64,000 bases of DNA from Chenggangzhangella methanolivorans (GCF_019797865.1 NZ_CP081869.1:4106501-4170500); one strand, 5' to 3'. Counted from the first letter of the stretch, positions 28,471 to 39,772 are shown. The notes: generated from the letters alone by a model not told the origin. Numbers and translations: made by a program.

Positions 28471-29650
28471 GCGATCTCGTCGCGCCAGCCGACGAAGCCG
28501 GGATCGCGTCCGCGATCCATGAGGCGATGTCGTCCAAGACCCCGATCGCGATCCGCGGCGCCGGCACCCGCTCGGGGCTCGGGCGGCCCGTTCAGGCGGC
28601 GCGAACTGTGACGACCGAGAAGCTGACGGGCGTCACCCTGCTCGAACCCGCCGAGCTCGTGGTCTCGGCGCTCGCCGGAACGCCCGTTGCGGAAGTCGAG
28701 GCCGCGCTTGGCCAGGCCGGGCAGCGGCTGGCCTTTGAGCCCTTTGACCATCGCCCGCTCTATGGCGGAAACGGCGCCGAGCCGACGATCGGCGGGCTCG
28801 TGGCCACCAACGCTTCCGGCCCGCGCCGCGTCATCGCCGGCGCGGCGCGCGACGCGCTGATCGGGGTGCGGCTCGCGACCGGCCGCGGCGAGGTGATCCG
28901 CTCGGGCGGGCGCGTGATGAAGAACGTCACGGGCTACGACCTCGTGAAGCTCGCCTGCGGATCCCACGGGACGCTCGGCGTCGTCACCGAGGCGACGTTC
29001 AAGACCTCGCCGATCCCCGAGACCGAGGGCTCGCTCGTGATCGAGGGCCTCGACGACGCCCGCGCAGTCGCGGCGCTCTCGGCCGCCATGGGCTCGCCCT
29101 TCGAGCCGAGCGGAACGGCGCATCTGCCGTCCGTCGACGGCGGTCCGGCGCGCACGGTCGTCCGGCTCGAAAACTTCGAGAGCCAGCTCCGCTATCGGCT
29201 CGGCGAACTCGAAAAGCTGCTGAAGCCTTATGGCTCCGCCGCGCATCTCGATCGGGAGCCGTCTCGGGCGCTCTGGGGCGAGATCCGCGCCGCCGCGCCG
29301 CTGCTCGGCGATCCGTCGCGCGCGGTGTGGCGCGTCTCGGTCGCGCCGTCGCGCGCCGCCGCTTTCGTGGCGTCGCTCGGCCCGCTGGTCGCGGCGCATT
29401 TCTATGACTGGAGCGGAGGACTGGTCTGGATCGCGGTCGAGCCCTCCGACGACGCCGGCGCGGCGATCCTGCGTCCCGCGGTCAAGGCTGCGCGCGGCCA
29501 CGCGACGCTGTTAAGGGCCGAAGATGTGCGCGCGTCGGTCGACGTGTTCGAGCCCGAGCTCCCGCCTTCGCGCGGCTCGCGCGCGAGGTGACGGCGGCGT
29601 TCGATCCCGCCGGCGTGCTCAATCCGGGGCGCATGCATGCTCGCAGCTGA
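28467..29650 (+). CDS. glcE: glycolate oxidase subunit GlcE (frameshifted near its end)
   Basis: About 394 aa after repair. It starts with GTG at 28467, overlapping the glcD stop, so the two are translationally coupled. FAD-binding features are TPIAIRGAGTRSGLGRP, GGNGAEPTIGGLVATNASGPRR and SGGRVMKNVTGYDLVKLACGSHGTLGVVTEATFK. The frame breaks near 29565; one extra C restores PPFARLAREVTAAFDPAGVLNPGRMHARS and moves the stop to 29648-29650. That tail is the standard end of GlcE. It works with GlcD and GlcF in glycolate oxidation. Confidence 0.92.
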
Positions 29651-30251
29651 AGCCGGGATCGCGGGTCGCAAGCCGGCTGCGGCGACGTCGGCGCTCTGGA
29701 CGCTCGCCTGCCTCGTCGCCATGGGCGCCTTCGCCGCGCTCCTCGCCATGGGACGCAGCGCGATCTGCCCGTGCGGGACGGTCGAGCTCTGGCACGGCGC
29801 GGCGAACGACGACGGCACGTCCCAGCATGTCTCGGACTGGTACTCGCTCTCGCACGTGATCCACGGCTTCCTGTTCTACGGAGCCGCCCATCTCGTGGGG
29901 CGGCTGCGGGGCAGGGCGCTCGGCTTCGGGGCGGCGCTGTTCGCCGCCATCTTGGTGGAGGGCGGCTGGGAGCTCCTCGAGAACAGCGCCTTCATCATCG
30001 ACCGCTACCGCGAGACCACCGCGTCCGACGCCTATGCCGGCGACAGCGTGCTGAACTCGATGGCCGACATCGCCTTCATGGCGCTCGGCTTCTTCGTCGC
30101 GCGGCTCGCTCCGGTCTGGACCGTCGTTCTGGCCGCGATCTTCATGGAGCTGTTGGCGCTTTACGTCATCCGGGACAACCTGACCCTCAACGTGCTGATG
30201 ATCCTGTGGCCGCTCGACGCCGTCCGCGACTGGCAGGCGGCGGTCCGATGA
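29637..30251 (+). CDS. DUF2585 family membrane protein
   Basis: 204 aa, intact, starting at 29637 and overlapping the repaired glcE end by 14 bases. It has about five membrane segments (LWTLACLVAMGAFAALLAMG; SHVIHGFLFYGAAHLV; ALFAAILVEGGWELLENSAF; IAFMALGFFVARL; VWTVVLAAIFMELLALYVI). Conserved family features include WHG, SLSHVIHGFLFY, EGGWELLENS and DRYRE. The family (also UPF0314) has no established function. Its tight overlap with glcE suggests it is co-transcribed with the glycolate genes. Confidence 0.85.
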   Translation: MLAAEAGIAGRKPAAATSALWTLACLVAMGAFAALLAMGRSAICPCGTVELWHGAANDDGTSQHVSDWYSLSHVIHGFLFYGAAHLVGRLRGRALGFGAALFAAILVEGGWELLENSAFIIDRYRETTASDAYAGDSVLNSMADIAFMALGFFVARLAPVWTVVLAAIFMELLALYVIRDNLTLNVLMILWPLDAVRDWQAAVR

Positions 30252-30278
30252 GGCGGCGGGTCGAACGGGACGATCGGA

Positions 30279-30673
30279 ATGAGGGTCTGGAGGCGGCTTC
30301 TGGCGGGCGGCGCGCTCCTCGCGCTGTCGGCGCCGGCCGCGGCGCAGGACTGTCCGCCGATCGAGGCGACGCTTGCGGCGGTGATCTCGGAGACGCTCGC
30401 CCAACGCGCGGACGTGACCGCGCGGCTATCCTGCCATTTCCCGATCGGCTCTCGTTCAACTCGACCGCCGTGACGCTCGAGAACGAGGGCTTCGACCTGC
30501 TCAACAAGACCGAGCGCAGTTTTCACACCTTCCGCACGCTCGGCGGCGAGGAGTTCGTCTCGCGCCGCTTGATTTCGACGGGCCGCGGCCAAGCCGAGTT
30601 CCGCGTCACCGTCGCGATGCAGAACCGCAGGCTCGTGCGGTTTTCCGCGCAGTATCTCGCCGCTCCCCGGTGA
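30279..30673 (+). CDS. small exported hypothetical protein (frameshifted)
   Basis: About 131 aa after repair. It begins with a signal peptide, MRVWRRLLAGGALLALSAPAAAQD. The mature part has two Cys (DCPPI and LSCHF) and a strand-rich C-terminus (STAVTLENEGFDLLNKTERSFHTF, VTVAMQNRRLVRFSAQYL). The frame is lost near 30438-30442 within CATTTCCCG. It lies between the DUF2585 gene and glcF in the same direction. I do not recognise the family. Confidence 0.55.
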
Positions 30674-30690
30674 TCTCAGAGTAGCCGCCC

Positions 30691-32026
30691 ATGCAGACCG
30701 CCTTCGCTCCCGAACGTCTCGCGGCCGATCCGCAGCTTGCGTCGTCTGAAAAGATCCTGCGCACCTGCGTGCATTGCGGCTTCTGCACCGCGACCTGCCC
30801 GACCTATGTCCTGCTCGGCGACGAGCTCGACAGCCCGCGGGGCCGCATCTACCAGATCAAGGACATGCTGGAGGGCGGCAAGGACGCCACGCCCGAGATC
30901 GTCAAGCATGTCGACCGCTGCCTGTCGTGCCTCTCCTGCATGACGACCTGTCCCTCCGACGTGCACTACATGCACCTCGTCGACCATGCGCGCGCCCATA
31001 TCGAGCAGACCTACCGGCGCCCGCTCGCCGACCGGCTGATGCGCGCGACGCTCGCCTTCGTGCTGCCCCATCCGGGGCGCTTCCGGCTGGCGCTTGCGGC
31101 CGCCTGGTTCGCCAAGCCGCTCGCGCCGCTTTTCTCTTCCGTGCCGGCTGGCGCGGCTTGGCGCGATGCTGCGGCTTGCGCCCGCAAAGCCCGCGGCGCG
31201 CTCCGCGACCGCGAACCAGCGCGTGTTCCCGGCGGCGGGCGAGCGCAAGATGCGCGTCGCCATTCTCCAGGGCTGCGCCCAGGGGGTGCTGGAGCCCGCG
31301 ATCAATGACGCCGCGATCCGCTTCCTGACGCGACATGGCGTCGAGGTGGTGCAGGCGGAAGGCGAAGGCTGCTGCGGCGCGCTCGTCCATCACATGGGCC
31401 GCGAGCACGACTCGCTCGCGAGCGCCCGCCGCAACGTCGACGTCTGGACGCGCGAGATCGAGGCCGGCGGGCTCGACGCGGTGGTGATCACGACGTCGGG
31501 CTGCGGCACGACCATCAAGGACTACGGCTTCATGCTGCGCGAGGATCCGGCCTACGCCGAGAAGGCCGCGCGGATCTCCGCGCTCGCCAAGGATTTTTCC
31601 GAGGTCGCCATCCGTCTCGGGGTGACGCCCGCCCGCGAGACCGGACAGGCGGTCACCTATCACTCGGCCTGTTCGATGCAGCACGGACAGGCGATCCGCG
31701 ACGAGCCGAAGGCGCTGCTGAAGGCGGCGGGCTTCCGCGTGAAGGAGCCGGCCGAGGGGCACCTCTGCTGCGGCTCGGCCGGCACCTACAACATCCTCCA
31801 GCCCGAGATCGCCACGCGCCTGCGCGACCGCAAGGCCGCCAACATCGCCAGGACCGAGCCCGAGATCGTGGCGGCGGGCAACATCGGCTGCCTCACCCAG
31901 CTTCGGCCCGCGCTCGGCGCGCCCTGCGTCCACACCGCGGAGCTGCTCGACTGGGCGACCGGCGGGCCGCTGCCCGAGGCGCTGCAGGGCCGCGTGACGG
32001 AGCGGAGGCTCGCGGCGGCGGAGTAA
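30691..32026 (+). CDS. glcF: glycolate oxidase iron-sulfur subunit GlcF (frameshifted)
   Basis: About 445 aa after repair. Two 4Fe-4S motifs are intact near the N-terminus: CVHCGFCTATCPTYVLLGDELDSPRGRI and CLSCLSCMTTCPSDVHYMHLVDHAR. After a break near 31125-31150 the two CCG (DUF3483-type) domains follow, with GEGCCGALVHHMGRE, TSGCGTTIKDYG, YHSACSMQHGQ and HLCCGSAGTYNILQP. GlcF passes electrons from GlcDE to the quinone pool. It is separated from glcE by two unrelated genes but on the same strand. Confidence 0.92.
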
Positions 32027-32142
32027 GGCCGGAAACCTTACTGCGAGTTCATGCGGGCGGCCGGCGTTCGGCCAAGATGCGGACACAACTCGGCGCGAGC
32101 CTGTCCCGCGTCGATCTTGCGAGGCCCCGGAGGCCCGATCCC

Positions 32143-33007
32143 ATGAACCAAGCCGAACGCGATCTCATCGCGAGCCTGTTCGCCCGCATCAAGCGCACCG
32201 AAGGCGCGAGCCGCGACCCGGAGGCCGAGGCCTATATCTCCGACGAGGTCTCGCGTCAGCCGCACGCGCCCCTACGCCATGGCCCAGACCGTGGTGGTGC
32301 AGGACGAGGCGCTTAAGGCGGCGCAGGCGCGCATCGAGACGCTGGAGCGCGAGCTCGCGCAAGCTCGGACGGAGGCCGCGGATCGCGCGGAGTACGACCG
32401 GCGCGGATCGTCCGCGCCGTCGCCCTGGGGCCCGCGCGCCCGGGAGGCGATGGGACGGCCCGACGAGGACGACGAGCGCGACGGCTACGGCCACCGGGAC
32501 TATGAGCGCCAAGATTATGAGCGGCGGGACGGCTACGACCGTCGCGACGACGACGCCCCGCGCGCGACGCCGGGCGCGCGTCCGAGCTATGGCGGTTCGG
32601 GGCTCGCCTACGGGGCGCCGCCCCAGAGTTCAGGGCCGCAGGGCTACCCGCAGCCGAGCGCGCCGCAGCCTCCGCAGGCGGAGGTTTCGCGCGGTGGAGG
32701 CGGATTCCTGTCGGGCGCGCTGCAGACGGCCGCGGGCGTGGCCGCCGGCGCGTTGATTTTCCAGGGCGTGCGTTCGCTCTTCGGCGGCGAGGAGGCGCAG
32801 GCCGGCGCGGCGGATCAGGCGGCGCGCGCCGCGGGCGGCGGCGCGGCGGACGACGGCGCGGCTGGCGGATCCACTATGGATCAGATCAGCGACCAGTTTT
32901 CCGGCTGGTTCGGCGGAACCGACAAGGCGAACGACGACCATCCGCAGCCTGACGGCGACGACGACGATTTCGACGGGGACAGCGGCGGCGACGATCGCTG
33001 GATCTGA
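32143..33007 (+). CDS. DUF2076 family protein (frameshifted)
   Basis: About 288 aa after repair. The N-terminus MNQAERDLIASLFARIKRTEG is the DUF2076 hallmark, followed after the break by YAMAQTVVVQDEALKAAQARIETLERELAQA, a coiled coil. An Arg/Asp/Tyr-rich disordered region (ERQDYERRDGYDRRDDD) comes next. A Gly-rich helix (GGGGFLSGALQTAAGVAAGALIFQGVRSLFGG) and an acidic Asp-rich tail ending GGDDRWI follow. The break is in the C-run 32269-32272; one C fewer gives PHAPYAMAQ. Related proteins carry ligand-binding or periplasmic annotations; no function is established. Confidence 0.82.
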
Positions 33008-33100
33008 CGTCGTCCATGCAACCGATCGGCCGTTGGGCCGTTTGTCCGACTTCTGGGGGCAGGGCGCTCTGGCTGCGCCGGTCATCGAAGGAGCTCGACG

Positions 33101-33295
33101 ATGACATTTGATCGCGACGGACATCCGCTCGACGCGCGGGACCGCGTCCTTGCTCCCGACGACAGGTTCGAGGAAGCCCTGCGGGCTTTCGCGGCCGCAG
33201 ATGACGAGACCTCGTCGGACGACGTGGAGGCGTCGAATTTTCTCGACCGGTTTCCGGTCGCCGCGCGAGAGCGCCGGCGGCCGGACGAGGGGTGA
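33101..33295 (+). CDS. small acidic hypothetical protein, 64 aa
   Basis: The ATG at 33101 has GAAGGAG eight bases upstream. The product (MTFDRDGHPLDARDRVLAPDDRFEEALRAF...) is highly charged with no hydrophobic segment, and ends ARERRRPDEG. There are no known motifs. It lies 93 bases after the DUF2076 gene. Confidence 0.45.
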   Translation: MTFDRDGHPLDARDRVLAPDDRFEEALRAFAAADDETSSDDVEASNFLDRFPVAARERRRPDEG

Positions 33296-33310
33296 GCGAA
33301 GCCCGCGGCC

Positions 33311-33673
33311 TTACGGGTGGCGGCGGCCGCCCGAGGCCGACGAGATCAGCTTCTCGATCGCCCGCTGGCTGTAGGGCTTGGAGATGAAGGCGACGTCGCG
33401 CAGATGCTCGGGCGTCTCGTCGGTCGCCGCGCCCGACACGAAGGCGAAAGGCAAGTTCCGCTCCTTCAGCGACGTCGCGATCTCGTAGGACTTGCCGTCC
33501 TCGAGATCGATGTCGAGCAGCGCGAGGTCGAAGGCGCCGCCGAGCGCGCGCTTGGCCTGCTCGATCGACCGGCAGGAGGTGACGTTGGCGTCGGTCCAGC
33601 AGCACACGATGGTGGCGAGATCGAGCGCCAGAATGGCGTCGTCTTCAAGAATGAGAACGTTGAACGGCGCCAT
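33311..33673 (-). CDS. single-domain response regulator (receiver only)
   Basis: 120 aa, intact. The receiver fold is complete: acidic pair EDD at residues 10-12, phospho-accepting Asp at residue 54 in LLDIDLEDG, the Thr/Ser switch in FAFVSGA, and the conserved Lys in FISKPYS. There is no output domain. Such proteins act as phosphate sinks, relay steps or by protein contact. No kinase gene is adjacent. The PdhS-like kinase is 16 kb away; any link is speculation. Confidence 0.88.
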   Translation of the reverse strand: MAPFNVLILEDDAILALDLATIVCCWTDANVTSCRSIEQAKRALGGAFDLALLDIDLEDGKSYEIATSLKERNLPFAFVSGAATDETPEHLRDVAFISKPYSQRAIEKLISSASGGRRHP

Positions 33674-33853
33674 CAGAACACTCCGGCGATACGCGACCCA
33701 GCGCGTAAACGCGGGCGGAGCCTACTGGTTTCATGGTGACGGCTTCGTGACCCGAAAAACTGAAAAGTCTTAATGATCGTTAGGGCTTAGGGCAATTTGT
33801 TTCATGCAGCCGGCGAATCGTGGGGCGGCCTGCATGAAGACCGTAGCGTTCGC

Positions 33854-33996
33854 CTCCTCCACCATCGCTGGCGCGATGGTCCCCCTCCTCTGCTGCGCGG
33901 AGGAGGATCAAGGAAGCGTCGAACCGCGCGCGCGGATCCTCCCCTGCGCTTCGGCGCGGGGGAGGGGGACCATGGGCGAAGCCCATGGTGGAGGGG
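33854..33996. repeat. palindromic intergenic element with two hairpin arms
   Basis: The left arm reads CTCCACCATCGC-TGG-CGCGATGGTCCCCCTC and the right arm GAGGGGGACCATGGGC-GAA-GCCCATGGTGGAG. Each arm is itself a hairpin (ACCATCGC/GCGATGGT and ACCATGGGC/GCCCATGGT), and the two arms are inverted copies of one another, so the whole 143 bases can fold as a long cruciform. It fills the gap between the response regulator and the L,D-transpeptidase. Similar 'CCCTCCACCATGG' elements recur in many Hyphomicrobiales genomes, from memory. Confidence 0.75.
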
Positions 33997-34036
33997 GCCG
34001 GCAGGCGTCGCGATCCGCGATCGCCAGCCGGTCGCG

Positions 34037-34977
34037 TCACATCACCTTGACGGTCGTGCCGACGCCGACGCGGCCGTAAAGGTCGGTGACGTCGTCATTG
34101 GTCATGCGGATGCAGCCCGACGAAACCGCGCGCCCGATGGTCCAGGGCTCGTTGGAGCCGTGGATGCGATAGAGCGTCTTGCCGAGATAGAGCGCGCGGG
34201 CGCCCAGCGGATTTTCGGGGCCGCCCCCCATCATCACCGGCAGTTCTGGGCGGCGCTGGCGCATCTCGGCCGGCGGGTACCAGTCGGGCCATTCGCGCTT
34301 GGCCGAGATGGTCTCGACGCCCTTCCAGGTGAAGCCTTCCTTGCCGACGCCGACGCCGTAGCGGATCGCGGTGCCGTCGCCCTGCACGAGGTAGAGGTAC
34401 CGCGTCTTGGTGTTGATCACGATCGAGTTCGCCGGCTCCGGCCCGTCATAGCGCACGGTCGTGCGCGCAAACGCCGGGTCCATGGCGCGCCGGCCTTCGG
34501 CCGCGCCCATCGAAGACGGCGGGCCGGCGAGGCGGCGCGGAGAGCGCTCGTAGCTCGGCTCGACCGACTCGTAGGAGTAGTCGCCGTCCTCGTAGTAGCG
34601 GCGCACGCGCGTGTCGCGGCCCGAATAGCGGCGCGGCGCGACGTAGTCGTCGCCATAGGCCTGCTCGGCGGCGCGCTCGCGCGCGCTCGGGATGCGGCGG
34701 ACGCGGCGCTCGTAATAGCGGCCCTCGTCCTCCTCGAAGATGTCTTCGGCGTAGCGGCGGCCGTAATAGACGCGCCGTTCGGAGCGCGCGACGGGCGATC
34801 GTAGGCGTAGCTGTCGCCATAGGACTGGACGCGGCGCGGCTGGGTCTCGCGCGGGACGTAGTCGGGCGCGGGGATCACCACCGGGTCGGCGGAGACCGGC
34901 GCCGGCGAGGCCGCCAATACGGCGAGAGCGAGGGCTCCGCAGGCGCAGGCGGCTGCGAAAGCGCGGACGATGTTCAA
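34037..34977 (-). CDS. L,D-transpeptidase (YkuD domain), frameshifted
   Basis: About 313 aa after repair. A TTG at 34977 has GAGGAG nine bases upstream and starts a signal peptide (NIVRAFAAACACGALALAVLAASPAPVSADP). A Tyr/Arg-rich low-complexity stretch follows (RRYYEDGDYSYESVEPSYER). The YkuD domain covers the last 130 residues, with IVINTKTRYLYLVQGDG, YRIHGSNEPWTIG and the catalytic SSGCIRM motif. It would make 3-3 peptidoglycan cross-links or attach proteins to the wall. The frame breaks near 34791-34794; one more G restores YDRPVARSERRVYYG. The start codon choice is tentative. Confidence 0.85.
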
Positions 34978-35280
34978 GACTTTCGGCTCCTCGACAAAAG
35001 GCGCGGCCAAAGCGCGCGCCGACACTCCCATGCCCGCCCGCATGATGCGCCGCGGCGGGCCTCGCGCAAGTGCTTGCGCGTATGATCTGTCCGGACTTGG
35101 GCGTGCGAGAGCGCAAATCGAGCGCCGTTACGCTTTCGCAGGCTCCTGTCGCCAAATTGCATCGGGGTTTTGAGGGGATCGCGCGGCCTATCACACCGTC
35201 GCGATCCGTCCGTCCGGCTTCCTTTGGAACGCGGCCGACACATATGCGTCCCGGGGCCGAGCGATGGCCGGAGGCCGACC

Positions 35281-35811
35281 GTGACGCCCGAATTCCTGAT
35301 CCGCGAAGCGACCGACGACGACGGCGAGGCCCTCGCGGCGCTGCTCGCGCGCGAATGGGCCGCCTATGGCGCGACCCTTTCGCAAGCCGAAAACAAGATG
35401 CTGGCGCAGCCGGCCTCGGCCTTCGCCGACGCGGGCGGCCGGCTCTGGCTGGTGACGCGCGACGGCGACGTCGCGGGCTCGCTCGGCGTCGCGCCCGCCG
35501 CCCGGCCGGGAGAGTTCGAGCTTCGGCTCCTGTGCCTCGAGACCTCGGCCAGAGGGCAGGGGCTCGCCGCGGCGCTTGTGGTCGGCGCCGACGCCTTCGC
35601 GGCGGCTTCCGGCGCGGCGCGGCTCGACGCCTGGGTCGACGAGCGTCTCGCCGACGGCGTCGCCTGCCTTGAACGTCAGGGGTTCGTGCGCGATCCGGGC
35701 GTGAGGCGGCGCGGCGACGACGAGCGCGCGCTCGACGCGCACTACTCTCGCGAGGTCGCGTCCGAGATCAGCTCACAGCCTTCCGAAGATCGCCCAGCCG
35801 CCGGCGGGTGA
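35281..35811 (+). CDS. GNAT family N-acetyltransferase
   Basis: 176 aa from a GTG at 35281 with GGAGG seven bases upstream. GNAT fold: FLIREATDDDGEALAALLAREW, then VAGSLGVAP, LRLLCLETSARGQGLAAALVVGADAFA with the acetyl-CoA loop ARGQGLA, and a final LERQGFVRDPG. The substrate is unknown. Its 3' end overlaps the convergent MarR gene by 44 bases. The last 25 residues (EVASEISSQPSEDRPAAGG) look unlike a GNAT end, so an undetected frameshift near the end is possible. Confidence 0.8.
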   Translation: MTPEFLIREATDDDGEALAALLAREWAAYGATLSQAENKMLAQPASAFADAGGRLWLVTRDGDVAGSLGVAPAARPGEFELRLLCLETSARGQGLAAALVVGADAFAAASGAARLDAWVDERLADGVACLERQGFVRDPGVRRRGDDERALDAHYSREVASEISSQPSEDRPAAGG

Positions 35812-36205
35812 CCTGCCACGAGCCGAAGCCGAGCCGTCCCTCGATCTCGCCCTGGGCCGAGCGCCACAGCGGCAGCGCGGCGTCGAGCGCCTCCTGGCCC
35901 TTCGGGGTGAGCGCCGGCTTGCGGCGCCCGTTCATGCCCTTGAGCGGCGAGACCAGCCCCTCCTTGCGAAGGAGCTGGAGGTTGCGCACCAGCGTGGTCC
36001 GCTCGATGTCGATGAGGTCGGCGAGATCCGTGATCGAGATGGCCTCGCCGGCCTCGATCGCGGCCAGCAGCACGAACTGCGTGCCTTTCAGCCCGGACGG
36101 GCGCAGCGCCTCGTCGTAGAAGCGCGTCACCGCGCGGGCGGCCATCCGCGTGTGCGAGCAGGCGCACATGTTGTGAATGTCGAGAATTTCATCGCGGGTC
36201 GGCAT
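35768..36205 (-). CDS. MarR family transcriptional regulator
   Basis: 145 aa from the ATG at 36205. The winged helix-turn-helix reads LKGTQFVLLAAIEAGEAISITDLADLIDIERTTLVRNLQLLRKEGLVS, with the wing GMNGRRKPALTPKGQEAL. A CxC pair (CACSHTRMAARAVTRFYDEAL) lies near the N-terminus and could sense oxidants, but that is inference. It is divergent from the exported aldo/keto reductase at 36399, a common layout for a local repressor and its target. Confidence 0.88.
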   Translation of the reverse strand: MPTRDEILDIHNMCACSHTRMAARAVTRFYDEALRPSGLKGTQFVLLAAIEAGEAISITDLADLIDIERTTLVRNLQLLRKEGLVSPLKGMNGRRKPALTPKGQEALDAALPLWRSAQGEIEGRLGFGSWQVTRRRLGDLRKAVS

Positions 36206-36398
36206 TTTGTGAAGATCGCCGGTGGTCGTTCGTAAATCAAGTGTTCCGGGCGTCGCAGAGGAGCGCGCAGGCTTCACGTCCGCAAATGCGCGAATTCGTG
36301 AACCGACTACGACTTTGGTCGAGAGATCAGCGCTCTAGCCTTACCGGTCGACCGCCGCCGACCCCCACGGCGGCTCCCATCGCCACGGAGGCTCTCCC

Positions 36399-37513
36399 AT
36401 GACCACCCGCCGAACCTTTATCGCCGGCGCCGCAGCAGGCGTCGCCGCGGGCGCAGCGCTAGCGGCCGTGGCGGCCGCTCCGGCGGCGGCGCAGAACCTG
36501 CGGCCGCTCCCCATGAACAAGCCGGGCGGCCGCTATCGCCCGCCGATGCGGGTCGGCATGGGCGGCACGCAGGTCTGCGGCAACTTCTTCCCCACCGGCC
36601 CCGAAAAGGCCGCCGCGCTCGAGAGCGCCTGGGCGAACGGCGTCCGCTACTACGACACCTCGCCCTGGTACGGCCTGGGACTGAGCGAGCGTCGCTTCGG
36701 CGCCTTCCTGCAGGACAAGCCGCGCGAGGACTACGTGATCTCGACCAAGGTCGGCCGGCTGCTGAAGCCTGACCAGTCGGTCGCGGGCTCCAAGGTCGGC
36801 AATTGGGCCGAGGTGCCGCCCTTCAAGCACGTCTACGACTACACGGCGGAAGGAACCCGCCGCTCGATCGAGGACAGCCTGCAGCGCCTCGGGATCGCCT
36901 CGCTCGACATCGTGTTCATCCACGACCTCTCGCCCGACAACAAGGATCTCGGCGACTACGCGGCCAAGCTCGAGGAAGCCAAGAAGGGCGCGATGCCCGA
37001 ACTCACCCGCATGCGCGAGCAGGGGTTGATCAAGGCCTGGGGCTGGGGGTGAACACGCTGGAGCCGGCGCTCGCGGCGTTCGAGGCCGCAGATCCCGACA
37101 TCATCCTGTCGGCGACGCAGTATTCGCTGATCAAGCACGAGGACGCGCTGAAGCGCCTGATGCCGCTCGCCGAAAAGCGCGGCGCCTCGGTGGTGGTGGG
37201 CGCGCCCTTGAACGCCGGCTTCCTCGCCGGCAAGGCGCGCTACGACTACGCCGGCAAGATCCCGGCTGGGGCGCTCGAGAAGCGCGCCAGGATCATGGAG
37301 ATCGCGGCCCGCCACGCAACCGACATGCGCACCGTGGCGCTGCATTTCGCGGCCGCCCATCCGGTGGTCTCGGCCATCATCCCGGGCGCGCGCGACGCCG
37401 CGCAGGCGGCCGAGAACGCCGGCTCGATGCGTATGACGCTCGCGCCCGAAATCTGGCGCGAGCTGCGCGAGGCCAAGATCATCTCGACCGACGCCCCGGT
37501 GCCGGAGGCGTAA
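36399..37513 (+). CDS. exported aldo/keto reductase (frameshifted)
   Basis: About 371 aa after repair. It starts with a Tat-like signal, MTTRRTFIAGAAAGVAAGAALAAVAAAPAAAQ. The AKR barrel shows GVRYYDTSPWYGLGLSERRFG with the catalytic Asp and Tyr, VISTKVGRLL with the catalytic Lys, and DIVFIHDL with His. After the break come ILSATQYSLIKHED and VSAIIPGARDAAQAAEN. This is closest to the D-threo-aldose 1-dehydrogenase/fucose dehydrogenase group. The break is in the G-run 37045-37049; one more G gives AWGWGVNTLEP. An AKR with an export signal is unusual because NADP is cytosolic. MarR is divergent. Confidence 0.85.
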
Positions 37514-37624
37514 GGGTCTGTCGCGCCGCCGTCATCGGGGCGGCCGATAGTGGACGGGGGAGCGCGCCGCATTAACCGCGCGGCGCGCTCCGCAAAAATC
37601 CTCGGCCCGCGCGCCTCTCGCGGC

Positions 37625-37653
37625 CTTGACTCTGACCGCCTCCGTTCGTATCT
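37625..37653 (+). promoter_or_regulatory. heat-shock (sigma-32 type) promoter candidate for groESL
   Basis: CTTGAC at 37625-37630 and CGTATCT at 37647-37653 are separated by 16 bases. This is close to the alphaproteobacterial RpoH consensus (CTTGA, 16-17 bases, CYTATNT). It lies just upstream of CIRCE and about 110 bases before groES. Confidence 0.6.
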
Positions 37654-37663
37654 CGCCGACGCG

Positions 37664-37690
37664 CTGGCACTCTCTCTTCGGGAGTGCTAA
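37664..37690 (+). promoter_or_regulatory. CIRCE operator (HrcA binding site) for groESL
   Basis: CTGGCACTC, nine bases, GAGTGCTAA. The right half is a perfect match to the CIRCE consensus TTAGCACTC-N9-GAGTGCTAA; the left half differs at two outer bases. It lies between the heat-shock promoter and groES, where HrcA would repress transcription. hrcA itself is not in the window. Confidence 0.9.
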
Positions 37691-37762
37691 CAGCGCCGGC
37701 GGCCCGGCCGTCACGAGCCTTGAGTTTTCAGAAGCAGACGCCGCTTCAAGAGGATAATCCCC

Positions 37763-38047
37763 ATGAACTTCCGTCCGCTGCACGACCGCGTGGTCGTCCG
37801 CCGCCTCACCGCCGAAGAGAAGTCGAAGGGCGGCATCATCATCCCCGACACCGCCAAGGAAAAGCCGCAGGAAGGCGAAGTCGTCGCCGTGGGCCCGGGT
37901 GCCCGTGACGCCGGCAAGCTCGTCGAGCTCGACGTCAAGGCCGGCGACAAGATCCTGTTCGGCAAGTGGTCCGGCACCGAAGTCAAGATCGACGGCGAAG
38001 AGCTGCTGATCATGAAGGAGTCGGACATCATGGGCGTGATCGCCTGA
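37763..38047 (+). CDS. groES: co-chaperonin GroES
   Basis: 94 aa, intact. It starts [49 protein letters not shown], with the mobile loop [16 protein letters not shown] that docks on GroEL. The second signature is [36 protein letters not shown]. It forms the seven-membered lid of the GroEL folding chamber. The ATG at 37763 follows AGAGGAT. It is the first gene of a bicistronic groES-groEL unit. Confidence 0.97.
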   Translation: MNFRPLHDRVVVRRLTAEEKSKGGIIIPDTAKEKPQEGEVVAVGPGARDAGKLVELDVKAGDKILFGKWSGTEVKIDGEELLIMKESDIMGVIA

Positions 38048-38136
38048 TTTCCGGATCGTGAATTCCAGCCGGCGAGGCGCGGAACGATCCGCAGCCAGCC
38101 GGTTTCTTCTGAACCCCGTTTCAAGGAACTGAGAAC

Positions 38137-39754
<1,618 letters not shown>

Positions 39755-39772
<18 letters not shown>

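Noticed and set aside
28486-29501. Large minus-strand frame opposite glcE
   Set aside because: No domain, Arg/Gly-rich shadow; glcE is complete on the plus strand.
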